64,000 nt of DNA from Paenibacillus shirakamiensis (GCF_017874255.1 NZ_JAGGLD010000001.1:496001-560000); one strand, 5' to 3'; counted from the stretch's first letter, positions 25,901-34,983 are shown. The notes: generated from the sequence alone by a model not told the origin. A program made the numbers and translations.

Positions 25901-26886
25901 TGCCAGTTATGGAATATATTGAAGCCATTCGTCTTGCCATGAAAGAAGAGATGGAGCGCGATGAGAACGTGTTCGTACTTGGAGAAGATATTGGCCTTAA
26001 AGGCGGCGTGTTCACGACCACCAAAGGACTTCAAGAGCAATTTGGCGAAGATCGCGTTATGGACACCCCTCTTGCCGAATCAGCGATTGCAGGTGTTGCT
26101 ATCGGCGCAGCTATGTACGGAATGAAGCCGATTGCGGAAATGCAGTACTCAGACTTCATGCTTCCGGCCACGAATCAAATTATTAGCGAAGCAGCTAAAA
26201 TAAGATACCGCTCTAACAATGACTGGAGCTGTCCTCTGGTTGTTCGTGCGCCCATCGGTGGCGGTATTTTCGGTGGACTTTATCACTCGCAGTGTCCGGA
26301 ATCGATTTTCTTTGGTACACCAGGGATTAAGATTATCGCACCATATTCAGCTTACGATGCCAAAGGCTTGCTCAAAGCGGCTGTGCGCGATCCAGATCCC
26401 GTACTCTTTTTTGAAAATAAGAAATGCTATAAGTTAATCAAAGAAGACGTGCCTTTGGATGACTATATCATTCCGATTGGTAAGGCGAATGTCATCCGTG
26501 AAGGTACGGATATTACGGTGATTGGCTATAGTCTTCCTTTGCATTTTGCTATGCAGGCGGCGGAAGAACTGTTACAGGAGCAGGGAATTACGGTTCATAT
26601 CTTGGATTTGCGTACACTACAGCCCCTAGACCGAGAAGCCATAATCGAGTCTGCTCGTCTTACAGGCAAAGTACTTATTATTCATGAAGATAATAAAACG
26701 GGTGGAATCGGCGCAGAAGTGTCTGCAATTATCTCAGAAGAATGTCTATTCGAACTGGATGCTCCAATTAAGAGACTGTGCGGCCCGGATGTTCCGGCTA
26801 TGCCGATCAGCCCTCCGATGGAGAAATTTTTCATGCTCAGCAAAGACAAAGTGAAAGAAGCTATGCTTGAGCTTGCACTTTTCTAA
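25900..26886 (+). CDS. bkdAB: Branched-chain 2-oxoacid dehydrogenase E1 beta
   Basis: A 328-aa transketolase-like beta subunit: VFVLGEDIGLKGGVFTTTKG, DTPLAESAIAGVAIGAAM, EMQYSDFMLPATNQIISEAA and the C-terminal domain with DLRTLQPLDREAI and CGPDVPAMP. It forms the E1 heterotetramer with BkdAA. ATG overlaps the BkdAA stop, so the two are translationally coupled. Confidence 0.95.
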   Translation: MPVMEYIEAIRLAMKEEMERDENVFVLGEDIGLKGGVFTTTKGLQEQFGEDRVMDTPLAESAIAGVAIGAAMYGMKPIAEMQYSDFMLPATNQIISEAAKIRYRSNNDWSCPLVVRAPIGGGIFGGLYHSQCPESIFFGTPGIKIIAPYSAYDAKGLLKAAVRDPDPVLFFENKKCYKLIKEDVPLDDYIIPIGKANVIREGTDITVIGYSLPLHFAMQAAEELLQEQGITVHILDLRTLQPLDREAIIESARLTGKVLIIHEDNKTGGIGAEVSAIISEECLFELDAPIKRLCGPDVPAMPISPPMEKFFMLSKDKVKEAMLELALF

Positions 26887-26919
26887 AATATAGGTTGTGA
26901 ACAGATTAGGAGTGAGTAT

Positions 26920-28305
26920 ATGTCATCTAACAAATTGTGGACGGACGTAGCCATGCCCCAATTAGCGGAGTCTTTGGTCTCTGCTACAATTGGAAAATGG
27001 CTCAAGAAGCCTGGAGATCCGGTGGAGCAGTACGAACCAATCTGTGAAGTGATTACGGATAAAGTAAATGCTGAACTTCCTTCTACAGTAGATGGAATTA
27101 TGGGCGAGATTTTTGCTGCGGAAGGCGATACGATTGATGTAGGAACCATCATTTGTCAGATCGGGATTGAAGGACAAGAGCCGGTACAAGCTGAAGAGCA
27201 AGGGCAACCCCAAGTTCAGCAGTCCTTGGACTTCACGGGCCAAGATGTATCTCAGCGAAATCGCTATTCACCAGCTGTGCAGACACTGGCCGCTGAGCAT
27301 GGACTGAACTTGTCTCAGATTAAAGGCAGTGGGTTAGGTGGAAGAATTACACGTAAAGATGTACTGAACTATGTCGAATCTGGTGTGGGCACAGGAAGTG
27401 GGAATTTAGCTAACATCCCTGCTTCTACACCCGTACAAGCTCAAGTTCCATCGAATTCTCAACAGGAAAGTGTAGTATCTACTCAGCAGAGTAGCATTCC
27501 AGTTGCTGCGATCTCTCCTGAGAAACGAGCTAATGAGCCGGTTAGACACACAGGAATGCATTTAAGTGATACCCCTAAGCTGCCTACGATTGAGGTTGAG
27601 GGTGGCCAAGCTGAGCAATATATTGATATTACGCCAATTCGAAATACGATTGCTACGAGAATGCGTCAAAGTGTGTCTGAGATTCCGCATGGATGGATGA
27701 TGATTGAGGTTGATGTGACGAATCTAGTTCAGCTCCGAAATAAGTTAAAAAATGAATTCAAGGCCAAAGAAGGCGTGAATTTAACTTACTTAGCCTTTCT
27801 GATGAAAGCGGTAGTCAGTGCAATTAAGGACTATCCCATTATGAATTCCGTCTGGGCCGTGGACAAAATTATCGTAAAACGTGATATCAACATATCATTA
27901 GCGGTAGGAACGGATGATTCTGTGATGACACCTGTTATCAAGAAGGCGGATCAGAAGAACATTGCGGGGTTGGCTAGAGAAGTCGAAGAACTCGCTCGCA
28001 AGACTCGCGAAGGCAAGTTGAAGCTAGATGATATGCAAGGTGGAACGTTTACCGTGAACAACACGGGATCCTTTGGTTCCATTTTGTCACAACCGATTAT
28101 TAACTATCCGCAGGCGGCTATTTTAACCTTTGAATCCATTGTAAAACGTCCGGTTGTCATTAATGATATGATTGGCGTTCGTTCCATGGCTAACATTTGC
28201 TTGTCGCTGGATCACCGAATTCTCGATGGTGTCATTTGCGGCCGCTTCATGCAGCGCGTGAAAGATAACATTGAAGGGTATACACTAGATACTCAAGTCT
28301 ATTAA
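26920..28305 (+). CDS. bkdB: Branched-chain 2-oxoacid dehydrogenase E2 (dihydrolipoyl acyltransferase)
   Basis: A 461-aa multidomain protein: lipoyl domain with the modified Lys48 in EVITDKVNAELPS, a Gln-rich linker, a peripheral-subunit-binding domain (YSPAVQTLAAEHGLNLSQI, GSGLGGRITRKDVLNYV), a second flexible linker and the acyltransferase core with FTVNNTGSFGS and catalytic CLSLDHRILDG. It forms the core of the complex. The lipB gene downstream encodes an enzyme that starts lipoylation of this lysine. Confidence 0.95.
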   Translation: MSSNKLWTDVAMPQLAESLVSATIGKWLKKPGDPVEQYEPICEVITDKVNAELPSTVDGIMGEIFAAEGDTIDVGTIICQIGIEGQEPVQAEEQGQPQVQQSLDFTGQDVSQRNRYSPAVQTLAAEHGLNLSQIKGSGLGGRITRKDVLNYVESGVGTGSGNLANIPASTPVQAQVPSNSQQESVVSTQQSSIPVAAISPEKRANEPVRHTGMHLSDTPKLPTIEVEGGQAEQYIDITPIRNTIATRMRQSVSEIPHGWMMIEVDVTNLVQLRNKLKNEFKAKEGVNLTYLAFLMKAVVSAIKDYPIMNSVWAVDKIIVKRDINISLAVGTDDSVMTPVIKKADQKNIAGLAREVEELARKTREGKLKLDDMQGGTFTVNNTGSFGSILSQPIINYPQAAILTFESIVKRPVVINDMIGVRSMANICLSLDHRILDGVICGRFMQRVKDNIEGYTLDTQVY

Positions 28306-28330
28306 GCCTATAGGAAAGAGGCGTGGCATC

Positions 28331-29026
28331 ATGACGAAAACACTGGAAGCTAGTTACCGGCCCATCATGGATTATGGTGAAGCATGGGCACTCCAGAAAG
28401 AGATCGTGAAGCGCGTGGATGAACAGAAGCAGCAGGAGACCCTGCTGCTTTTGCAGCATCCACCTACATATACGATTGGATCCCAGCGTCATCCAGAACA
28501 TTTATTGCTAAGTCCCGAACAGCTTCAAGCGCAAGGCATTCAAGTGTTTGAGATTGATCGTGGCGGGGATATTACCTATCATGGACCAGGCCAGCTTGTG
28601 GGCTATCCTATTTTAGTATTAGATGGTTCCAAGGGGTTAGATCTGCACGGCTATTTAAGAGATTTGGAACAGGTGATTATCGATTATCTGGCTTCCTTTG
28701 GCATAGAGGGTAGTCGCAAATCAGAGTATACCGGGGTATGGGTTGGGGCTTTGAAAATATGCGCAATCGGCGTTAAATTCAACAAATGCCGTGGTCGACG
28801 AGGATTCGTGACCAGCCATGGATTTGCTTTTAATATCAAGTCGGGGATTCAACATGAAGGATTTGAGGGGATCATTCCTTGTGGCATTCAAGAGTTCGGG
28901 GTCACTTCCTTGGAGGACGCAGCGGGTATACAAATATCAGTGGAGCAGGCGGCCAGAGACATCATTCCTTATTTCAGTCAGGTGTTTGGTTATGATGTCT
29001 CTTGGACAGATGCCTCTAACGATTGA
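28331..29026 (+). CDS. lipB: Lipoyl(octanoyl) transferase LipB
   Basis: A 231-aa protein with the LipB signature RGGDITYHGPGQLVGYPIL, the conserved lysine segment KICAIGVKFN and the catalytic cysteine in IIPCGIQEFGVTSL. It moves octanoyl from ACP to lipoyl domains (E2 and GcvH) before sulphur insertion. It follows bkdB by 25 nt, a logical pairing of a lipoyl-dependent complex with a lipoylation enzyme. Its 3' end overlaps the convergent Prli42-like gene by 11 bp. Confidence 0.93.
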   Translation: MTKTLEASYRPIMDYGEAWALQKEIVKRVDEQKQQETLLLLQHPPTYTIGSQRHPEHLLLSPEQLQAQGIQVFEIDRGGDITYHGPGQLVGYPILVLDGSKGLDLHGYLRDLEQVIIDYLASFGIEGSRKSEYTGVWVGALKICAIGVKFNKCRGRRGFVTSHGFAFNIKSGIQHEGFEGIIPCGIQEFGVTSLEDAAGIQISVEQAARDIIPYFSQVFGYDVSWTDASND

Positions 29027-29114
29027 ACAAAGGTTCTACAACCATGAGTAGGGTTGAACCGACCATGGCAAACAGCATAAGATAAATGAAAATTTTCATC
29101 CATTTCTTGGGCAT
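29016..29114 (-). CDS. prli42: Prli42-like stressosome-associated miniprotein
   Basis: A 32-aa reading frame, too short for usual ORF calling. AAAGGAG lies 8 nt before ATG 29114. The product starts MPKKWMKIFIYLMLFAMVGS and has a single membrane helix with a basic N-terminus, a shape and sequence like Prli42, the membrane miniprotein that anchors the stressosome in Listeria and is conserved in Firmicutes. It converges on lipB and overlaps its end. No stressosome genes lie in the window. Confidence 0.7.
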   Translation of the reverse strand: MPKKWMKIFIYLMLFAMVGSTLLMVVEPLFNR

Positions 29115-29196
29115 GAGATTAGCTCCTTTATAGAAAATAAGGCTACAATAGCATGTCCATTCATTCTAACGCATAACAGAAGGGTAGGAAAGTCCA

Positions 29197-30318
29197 GTGA
29201 TTCAGAAAGAGCGTGTGATCGATTTATTCAAGGAACTTGTCCAAATCGACAGTGAGACAAAACATGAGAGAGCGATAGCTGATATTCTAAAGCAGAAATT
29301 CACAAGCCTTGGATTAGAAGTGATCGAAGATGAATCAGCAGCAGTTACTGGGCACGGCGCAGGGAACCTTATTGCAAATTTAAAAGGTACGGTAAAGGCA
29401 GAGCCCATTTTATTCACATGTCATATGGATACCGTTACGCCGGGCGTGGGCATTAAGCCCATCGTCGGTGAAGATGGATGGATTACGAGTGATGGGACTA
29501 CCATTTTAGGTGCGGATGACAAGGCAGGACTTGCTTCATTGCTTGAAGTGATTCAGACGCTGCAGGAGAATCAACTTCCTCATGGGGATATTCAGTTCGT
29601 CATTACCGTAGGCGAGGAGTCAGGTCTCTTTGGAGCAAGATCGCTAGATCCTAAGTTATTGTATGCAAAATATGGATATGCTCTCGATTCTAATGGAGAA
29701 GTGGGTTCGATTTGTATCGCAGCTCCTACACAGGCTAAGGTTGAAATTGAGATCTTCGGTAAATCTGCCCATGCAGGCGTGAATCCAGAAGAGGGAATCA
29801 GTGCGATCCAAGTAGCGGGTAAAGCGATCTCGCGTATGAATCTGGGCCGGATTGATGCAGAGACGACGGCGAATATCGGCAAGTTCGAGGGCGGGGGGGC
29901 GACCAATATTGTAACGGATTATGTGAAACTATATGCCGAAGCAAGAAGCATCGTTCAAGCGAAGGTAGAGAAGCAAATTGCCGAAATGAAAGAAGCTGTC
30001 GAATCGGCTTGTACAGACTATCACGCAACCGGTAAAGTGAATAGTTATATACTATACCCTTCCTTCCAGCATAGTGAGGATTCTCCTGTAGTTCAGTTGG
30101 CTCAGCGAGCTGCAAAGTCCCTAAGCTTATCCGGTGAGACATTTATTTCGGGTGGGGGGAGTGACGCGAATATTTTCAATGGATTAGGAATTCCCACTGC
30201 TAATTTAGCTGTAGGTTATGAGAATATTCATACGACGCAAGAGCGAATTCATGCCGATGATATTGTTAAGGGTGCTGAGTTTGTTCTTGAGATTATTAAA
30301 TGGACCGTAAAAGCGTAA
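29197..30318 (+). CDS. M20 family metallopeptidase (YqjE/PepT-like)
   Basis: A 373-aa protein with the two-zinc M20 pattern: FTCHMDTV (metal His and catalytic Asp), GADDKAGLA, the catalytic Glu pair in VGEESGLFGA, YALDSNGEVGS and the lid-domain motif GKSAHAGVNPEEGISAI, ending with SGGGSDANIFNGLG and NIHTTQERI. It probably cleaves tripeptides or other small peptides. GTG start has AGGAAAG upstream. In B. subtilis yqjE also lies near the bkd region. Confidence 0.88.
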   Translation: MIQKERVIDLFKELVQIDSETKHERAIADILKQKFTSLGLEVIEDESAAVTGHGAGNLIANLKGTVKAEPILFTCHMDTVTPGVGIKPIVGEDGWITSDGTTILGADDKAGLASLLEVIQTLQENQLPHGDIQFVITVGEESGLFGARSLDPKLLYAKYGYALDSNGEVGSICIAAPTQAKVEIEIFGKSAHAGVNPEEGISAIQVAGKAISRMNLGRIDAETTANIGKFEGGGATNIVTDYVKLYAEARSIVQAKVEKQIAEMKEAVESACTDYHATGKVNSYILYPSFQHSEDSPVVQLAQRAAKSLSLSGETFISGGGSDANIFNGLGIPTANLAVGYENIHTTQERIHADDIVKGAEFVLEIIKWTVKA

Positions 30319-30349
30319 CTAAGAGGATCATAGCTAGGTACTAAAATAA

Positions 30350-30402
30350 GGCTGTCTTTCAGAACTTGACCCAAAGTGTCATCCTCTGAAAGGCAGTCTT
30401 TT
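30350..30402. terminator. Bidirectional terminator between the peptidase and the TPR gene
   Basis: GGCTGTCTTTCAGA (30350-30363) pairs with TCTGAAAGGCAGTC (30385-30398) with one or two G-U/mismatch positions, followed by TTTTAT on + and preceded by AAAATAAG for the minus strand. Confidence 0.75.
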
Positions 30403-30414
30403 ATATGGTATTCG

Positions 30415-31614
30415 CTAGATATAAAATTGAAGCATAGCTTGTCGATTCCGTCGCTGCGCAGGTCCCCAATCTGTGTGCCATTTGGAGCGATGCACGATAT
30501 ATAAAGATTGGGTAATAATGTCTAGATAGTGATAAGTACGCTCTATCATTACGATATTATTCTCAATAGAAGATTCAAGCTTGCTAGACATCTGTCTAGC
30601 GGACTGCTGTAAATAGGAAGAAGCTGCGGCAAAACGATAGCTTGGTTCAAGTGGATCAAGGTCGATAAGACTTTCAAAAAGATCTGCAGCGATCTCATAG
30701 TCTTCTTCATCGTAGTACATCTCCCCTTTTATAAAGGAAAGCTCTTTAGCTAATGGCTTATTGTAATCTTGCATAGTGTCTAAATGTAATGTGTCCATTC
30801 TGTATTTTGCAGCCTGCGTGTATCCCTCTGAGTACATGTGCAAAGTTAATTCGCATTTGAGATAGTCATCCTTAGTGGCGATTTGAGTGGCTAGGCGATG
30901 GAACCCTAACTTTACAGCTCGCTTTAGCGCTTCGGATAATAGCTGATGGTTTGGAATATTAAGATATTCTTCGTCGCCTTGTTCCCACCTGCAGAGCATG
31001 GCATCCATAGCAATAGGATCATAGAACACTTGGCGTAATTGCCCTGTCTCCATCACCTTAGAGGCGAATGTGAGAGCGTCATCATATTTTGCTAATCGAA
31101 CCAAGCATTCCATATACAGTTGCTTGAGACCCCCTGTGAGGGATTCGACATCTTCCTGATCATAATAAACGTATGCGGTTTCGTAAGCCCCAATAAGACA
31201 AAGAATTTCAATACACATTTCCTTAGAATCCGAGGCGAAATTGAGTTTGTCAGTTAGCCTTTCGGCAATGGTACAATCGCTATACCCTTCTTCGTGCAAA
31301 AGGTCTGCCCAGAATACCATAGCTTCGCGCTTATGATCTGGACTTAGGAAGCATTGTTCTAAAGCGAAGATTGCTTTAGCATGCTGGTTGTCTGCTCGTA
31401 GAAGGCGGCCGTACTCAAGCCAGCATTTGGCTAGCAGTGGCGTATCGCTTACTTGCGATGAGTCTGTACTAAATGTGGACATGAGACCCGATTCTAGACA
31501 GGATATCGCTTCCTTCAAATCACCGCGATCTTTGCATTTGAGGCTCTGCTGATAAAGGACCAAAAGCGGTTTAGTGAGGTTATTTATTGGGCGAACGAAC
31601 CGTTTATTTTCCAC
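30415..31614 (-). CDS. TPR-containing protein, unknown
   Basis: A 399-aa soluble helical protein with tetratricopeptide-like pairs (GDLKEAISCLESGLMSTF, AKAIFALEQCFLSPDHKREA, SFIKGEMYYDEEDYEIAADL and LFESLIDLDPLEPSYRFAAA). It is a probable protein-interaction scaffold. No enzymatic motif is visible. GGAGGG lies just before ATG 31614 on the minus strand. Function unknown. Confidence 0.75.
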   Translation of the reverse strand: MENKRFVRPINNLTKPLLVLYQQSLKCKDRGDLKEAISCLESGLMSTFSTDSSQVSDTPLLAKCWLEYGRLLRADNQHAKAIFALEQCFLSPDHKREAMVFWADLLHEEGYSDCTIAERLTDKLNFASDSKEMCIEILCLIGAYETAYVYYDQEDVESLTGGLKQLYMECLVRLAKYDDALTFASKVMETGQLRQVFYDPIAMDAMLCRWEQGDEEYLNIPNHQLLSEALKRAVKLGFHRLATQIATKDDYLKCELTLHMYSEGYTQAAKYRMDTLHLDTMQDYNKPLAKELSFIKGEMYYDEEDYEIAADLFESLIDLDPLEPSYRFAAASSYLQQSARQMSSKLESSIENNIVMIERTYHYLDIITQSLYIVHRSKWHTDWGPAQRRNRQAMLQFYI

Positions 31615-31690
31615 AGGACAACCCTCCTCTCTTCTTCATACCATAAATGGACACTAAATGTATTCATCTTTTGTATAAAATGTAAAATAT

Positions 31691-31834
31691 TTATGGTTTT
31701 TGTACCCGCCACGCTAAAAAATCCTTAATGGCGACAGCTGGTCCTGCTTCCTTTTGCCACTGAGCAAGTTGAATGCGAACCTGCCAAGCTTTTCCGCAGA
31801 TGCGGCACTGATCCAGAGTTAAATAGCTTTTCAT
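31691..31834 (-). CDS. 47-aa CxxC mini-protein
   Basis: ATG 31834 follows AAAAGGAG by 9 nt. The product starts MKSYLTLDQCRICGKAWQ and contains a single CxxC; the rest is basic and tryptophan-rich (AWQVRIQLAQWQKEAGPA). A half zinc ribbon or redox pair is possible, perhaps as a dimer. A longer frame opens at 31879 but lacks a ribosome site. It is divergent from nudF. Function unknown. Confidence 0.55.
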   Translation of the reverse strand: MKSYLTLDQCRICGKAWQVRIQLAQWQKEAGPAVAIKDFLAWRVQKP

Positions 31835-31931
31835 GGGAAAGGACTCCTTTTTGAGTGAGGTTTGATATACTAACACCATATGTTCTAAAGAGACAAGTTA
31901 TGCGCAGTTCACTATTAGGAGGCAGAAAAAG

Positions 31932-32501
31932 ATGACAAAGTCCCCAAATCCTCAATTAGATGAGACAACGATTTCAAGTGAGCAGATTTTTAAAGGAAAA
32001 GTAATATCACTCCAAGTAGATACAGTTGAATTACCGAACGGTACGCAAGGCAAAAGAGAGATTATTCGCCATCCGGGGGCCGTAGCTGTGCTTGCAGTGA
32101 GGGAAGGGAAATTATTGCTGGTGAATCAATATCGACAAGCGATGGGAAGATGCGAATTAGAGATTCCTGCCGGTAAATTAGAAGTAGGCGAAGATCCAAT
32201 GGAAGCTGCTCAAAGAGAATTAAAAGAAGAGACGGGCTATGATTGCTCGAAAATTAGACTCTTACATTCTTTTTATACTTCTCCGGGTTTTGCAGATGAA
32301 ATCATTCACTTGTACTTGGCGGAAGATCTGATAGAGGGGGCATCTTCTCCAGATGAAGATGAGTTCGTGGAAGTTCATGAAGCAGATCTAGCTGAAGTTA
32401 AAAAATACGTGGCTGATGGATGGATTGCCGATGCCAAAACTTTGCTGGCCGTATATATGTGGGAACTCGCCATGAATACAGGTCAATTCGGGCATGCGTG
32501 A
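31932..32501 (+). CDS. nudF: ADP-ribose pyrophosphatase (NUDIX)
   Basis: A 189-aa NUDIX hydrolase. The Nudix box GKLEVGEDPMEAAQRELKEE continues with TGYD, giving the full GX5EX7REUXEEXGU pattern. IIRHPGAVAVLAV and YTSPGFADEIIHLYLA are typical of the ADP-ribose pyrophosphatase group. It splits ADP-ribose into AMP and ribose 5-phosphate. GGAGG lies 8-9 nt before ATG. Its end overlaps the next gene by 8 bp. Confidence 0.92.
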   Translation: MTKSPNPQLDETTISSEQIFKGKVISLQVDTVELPNGTQGKREIIRHPGAVAVLAVREGKLLLVNQYRQAMGRCELEIPAGKLEVGEDPMEAAQRELKEETGYDCSKIRLLHSFYTSPGFADEIIHLYLAEDLIEGASSPDEDEFVEVHEADLAEVKKYVADGWIADAKTLLAVYMWELAMNTGQFGHA

Positions 32502-33684
32502 GCCAGAACTGCGCAGTTGCTATGCGGATCTTCATATTCATATTGGGCGCACAGGACGCGATGAACCCGTCAAGATTAGTGGGAGTCGCGATCTTACCTT
32601 TAGCCGGATTGCTGCGGAAGCTGCACATCGTAAAGGTATTGAGCTTATCGGAATCATAGATTGCCATGCACCTGGCGTACAGGAAGATATTCATTCAAGT
32701 CTGATGAAGGGAGAGATGAAGGAACTTGCTGATGGGGGCATTCAGTACCGAGGGACCACCATCTTATTAGGCAGTGAGATTGAAATTCGTGAACCGGGCA
32801 TGGCACCTGCCCATCTCCTAGTGTATTTTCCAAGTCTCTCTATAATGGAGCAGTTTACCTCTTGGCTATCGACAAGAATGAAAAATGTGGGCTTAAGTTC
32901 GCAGAGATTATATGCACCTGTGCGGGAATTACAGAAGCAAGTATATGGCATGGGCGGAATGGTGATTCCCGCACATATTTTCACTCCACATAAAAGTATA
33001 TACGGCAGTGCTGCAGACCAAATGGCTAAGGTGCTTAATCTGGAAGAGATCAGTGCTGTGGAGCTAGGGCTCAGTGCAGATACGGAGATGGCTGGGTATA
33101 TAAGTGAACTGGATTCCTATACGATCCTTACTAATTCTGATGCCCATTCTCTTGGCAAAATTGGGCGAGAATATAACGAAATGAAGCTGGCTGAACTGAA
33201 CTATCGTGAATTTGAAAAAGTGCTGGCGCGTCAAGAAGGGCGTAGAGTTATCGCCAATTATGGATTAAATCCAAGACTCGGCAAGTACCATAGAAGCTAC
33301 TGCGCCACCTGCCAGAGCATTATTGATGAACAAGATGTAACGAGACAGCGCTGTCCTTACTGTGGAAGCCCAAAGCTAGTAAGAGGCGTGCTAGATCGAA
33401 TTATATCTATCGCAGACCGTGAGGTATCTCGTCCACCCGCCAATCGTCCACCCTATTACTACCAAATTCCACTGGAATTCATTCCAGGGTTAGGTCCCTC
33501 CAAGAGAGAACGATTGCTGGAGCGATTCGGTACAGAAATGAATATTCTTCACCACGTTCCGACTGCCGAGATTGCGGATGTGGTTGGGGAGGAATTGGCT
33601 GTTCGTATATCGGAAGCTCGCAGCGGGTCTTTAATTGTATCCGCAGGTGGAGGAGGGACCTATGGCAAAATCGTCCATCCTTAG
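32494..33684 (+). CDS. Endonuclease Q family protein (YqxK type)
   Basis: A 396-aa PHP-domain protein: SCYADLHIHIGR carries the first metal ligands, IGIIDCHAPG and VIPAHIF further ones, and TNSDAHSLGKIGREYNEM the last. A zinc-ribbon insert (CATCQS ... CPYCGSP) is followed by a helix-hairpin-helix region (FIPGLGPSKRERLLERFG). Endonuclease Q cleaves DNA 5' of deaminated bases such as uracil and hypoxanthine. The YqxK-nudF-spoIIM neighbourhood matches B. subtilis. ATG 32494 overlaps nudF. Confidence 0.85.
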   Translation: MREPELRSCYADLHIHIGRTGRDEPVKISGSRDLTFSRIAAEAAHRKGIELIGIIDCHAPGVQEDIHSSLMKGEMKELADGGIQYRGTTILLGSEIEIREPGMAPAHLLVYFPSLSIMEQFTSWLSTRMKNVGLSSQRLYAPVRELQKQVYGMGGMVIPAHIFTPHKSIYGSAADQMAKVLNLEEISAVELGLSADTEMAGYISELDSYTILTNSDAHSLGKIGREYNEMKLAELNYREFEKVLARQEGRRVIANYGLNPRLGKYHRSYCATCQSIIDEQDVTRQRCPYCGSPKLVRGVLDRIISIADREVSRPPANRPPYYYQIPLEFIPGLGPSKRERLLERFGTEMNILHHVPTAEIADVVGEELAVRISEARSGSLIVSAGGGGTYGKIVHP

Positions 33685-33693
33685 AACACTAGC

Positions 33694-33720
33694 ATAGTCT
33701 TTTCCAGTAATTCATAGACT
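33694..33720 (+). promoter_or_regulatory. Sigma-E-like promoter of spoIIM
   Basis: ATA (33694-33696) and CATAGACT (33713-33720) are separated by 16 bp, matching the sigma-E form ATA-N16-CATACANT with one change. spoIIM is a known sigma-E gene in B. subtilis. Confidence 0.55.
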
Positions 33721-33759
33721 CTTAACAAGGGTAACTGTGGACAAGGAAGGAGAACAACT

Positions 33760-34407
33760 ATGCTGCGAACGTTTAGAAATACACTCAAGGAACAAATCCC
33801 CCTCTATATATTCGTGACTGTGCTTTTTCTGATGGGTGTAGTATTCGGGGCTCTCATGGTAAATGCACTCACATTAGAACAACAACAGGATATCTCTAGG
33901 TATCTGGGGGATTTCGTTACGAATTATAAGCCGGGTGGCATGCAAGATGCAGCAGGATTTTGGAGCATTGCCTTATTAAATTTAAAATGGTTGGGTCTGA
34001 TCTGGATTCTCGGATTATCTGTTATCGGGTTACCAGGAATACTAGTACTCGACTTTTTAAAAGGGGTACTCATAGGATTCTCCGTTGGCTGTCTGATCGG
34101 AGAGTATACATGGTCTGGACTCTTATTTGCACTCGTCTCCATCGCACCGCATAATTTAGTCCTCATCCCAGCCTTGCTCGTCTGTAGTGTCGCCGCGGTT
34201 ACCTTCTCACTCAACATTATTCGGAGCCGTGTCATGCTAAGGCGGCATGGGTCGATGGCCAAACCTTTTATGAATTATTCCCTCATGGTTATAAGTATGG
34301 CTGTCATTATATTGGGTATTTCAACATTTGAGACATGGGTAACACCGGTTATGATCAGCTGGGTAGCTCCCATACTGGAACAGGCTTCAACCGCTTCTAC
34401 ACTATAG
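33760..34407 (+). CDS. spoIIM: Stage II sporulation protein M
   Basis: A 215-aa polytopic membrane protein with about five helices (LYIFVTVLFLMGVVFGALMV, GLIWILGLSVIGLPGILVL, GVLIGFSVGCLIGEY, LALVSIAPHN-type segment and a C-terminal pair). SpoIIM is part of the SpoIID-SpoIIM-SpoIIP machine that thins septal peptidoglycan for engulfment. AAGGAAGG precedes ATG 33760. It is followed by fur, as in Bacillus. Confidence 0.93.
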   Translation: MLRTFRNTLKEQIPLYIFVTVLFLMGVVFGALMVNALTLEQQQDISRYLGDFVTNYKPGGMQDAAGFWSIALLNLKWLGLIWILGLSVIGLPGILVLDFLKGVLIGFSVGCLIGEYTWSGLLFALVSIAPHNLVLIPALLVCSVAAVTFSLNIIRSRVMLRRHGSMAKPFMNYSLMVISMAVIILGISTFETWVTPVMISWVAPILEQASTASTL

Positions 34408-34415
34408 TAAAATGT

Positions 34416-34445
34416 TTGACTTTGCTGACTAAATCCCCCTATAAT
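34416..34445 (+). promoter_or_regulatory. Sigma-A promoter of fur
   Basis: TTGACT (34416-34421), 18-bp spacer, TATAAT (34440-34445). A 5' leader of about 50 nt leads to GGGGGAGG and ATG 34503. Confidence 0.8.
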
Positions 34446-34502
34446 GAAAGAAGTGATTTGTAGAACAATGGTTCGGCTTTTTTTCCAAGGGGGAGGTTAA
34501 AC

Positions 34503-34970
34503 ATGGAAGAACGGATCGATAAAATTAAACAGCAACTGCAATCCCATGGTTATAAGTTGACGCCCCAAAGGGAAGCCACAGTTAGGGTATTGCTCGAGAA
34601 TGAAGACGATCATTTGAGCGCCGAAGATGTGTTCATGCTCGTTAAAGATAAAGCTCCCGAAATTGGACTAGCTACCGTCTATCGTACATTAGAGTTATTG
34701 AGTGAACTTCATGTTGTAGAGAAGATTAATTTTGGAGATGGTGTAGCCCGTTATGATTTGCGTACGGATACTACGAAGCATCATCATCATCATTTGATAT
34801 GTGTGCAATGCGGGGCTATGGATGAAATCCGCGAAGACTGGTTAGGACCTTTGGAAGAGCGGCTAGAGAACGAATATAACTTTACTGTGTTGGATCATCG
34901 GTTAGATTTTCAAGGAATATGTTATCGTTGCAAGGACAAAGATAAAGACAAGACTAGCGATAGCGAATAA
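34503..34970 (+). CDS. fur: Ferric uptake family regulator Fur
   Basis: A 155-aa protein with the Fur winged helix (YKLTPQREATVRVLLE, EIGLATVYRTLELLSEL), the metal-site segment TKHHHHHLICVQCGAMDEI and the second cysteine pair CYRC in the C-terminal region. Four cysteines fit a structural zinc site. It represses iron-uptake genes when iron is bound. The C-terminal tail KDKDKDKTSDSE is highly charged. A strong terminator follows. Confidence 0.93.
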   Translation: MEERIDKIKQQLQSHGYKLTPQREATVRVLLENEDDHLSAEDVFMLVKDKAPEIGLATVYRTLELLSELHVVEKINFGDGVARYDLRTDTTKHHHHHLICVQCGAMDEIREDWLGPLEERLENEYNFTVLDHRLDFQGICYRCKDKDKDKTSDSE

Positions 34971-34983
34971 TTGTAAGTTAGTG

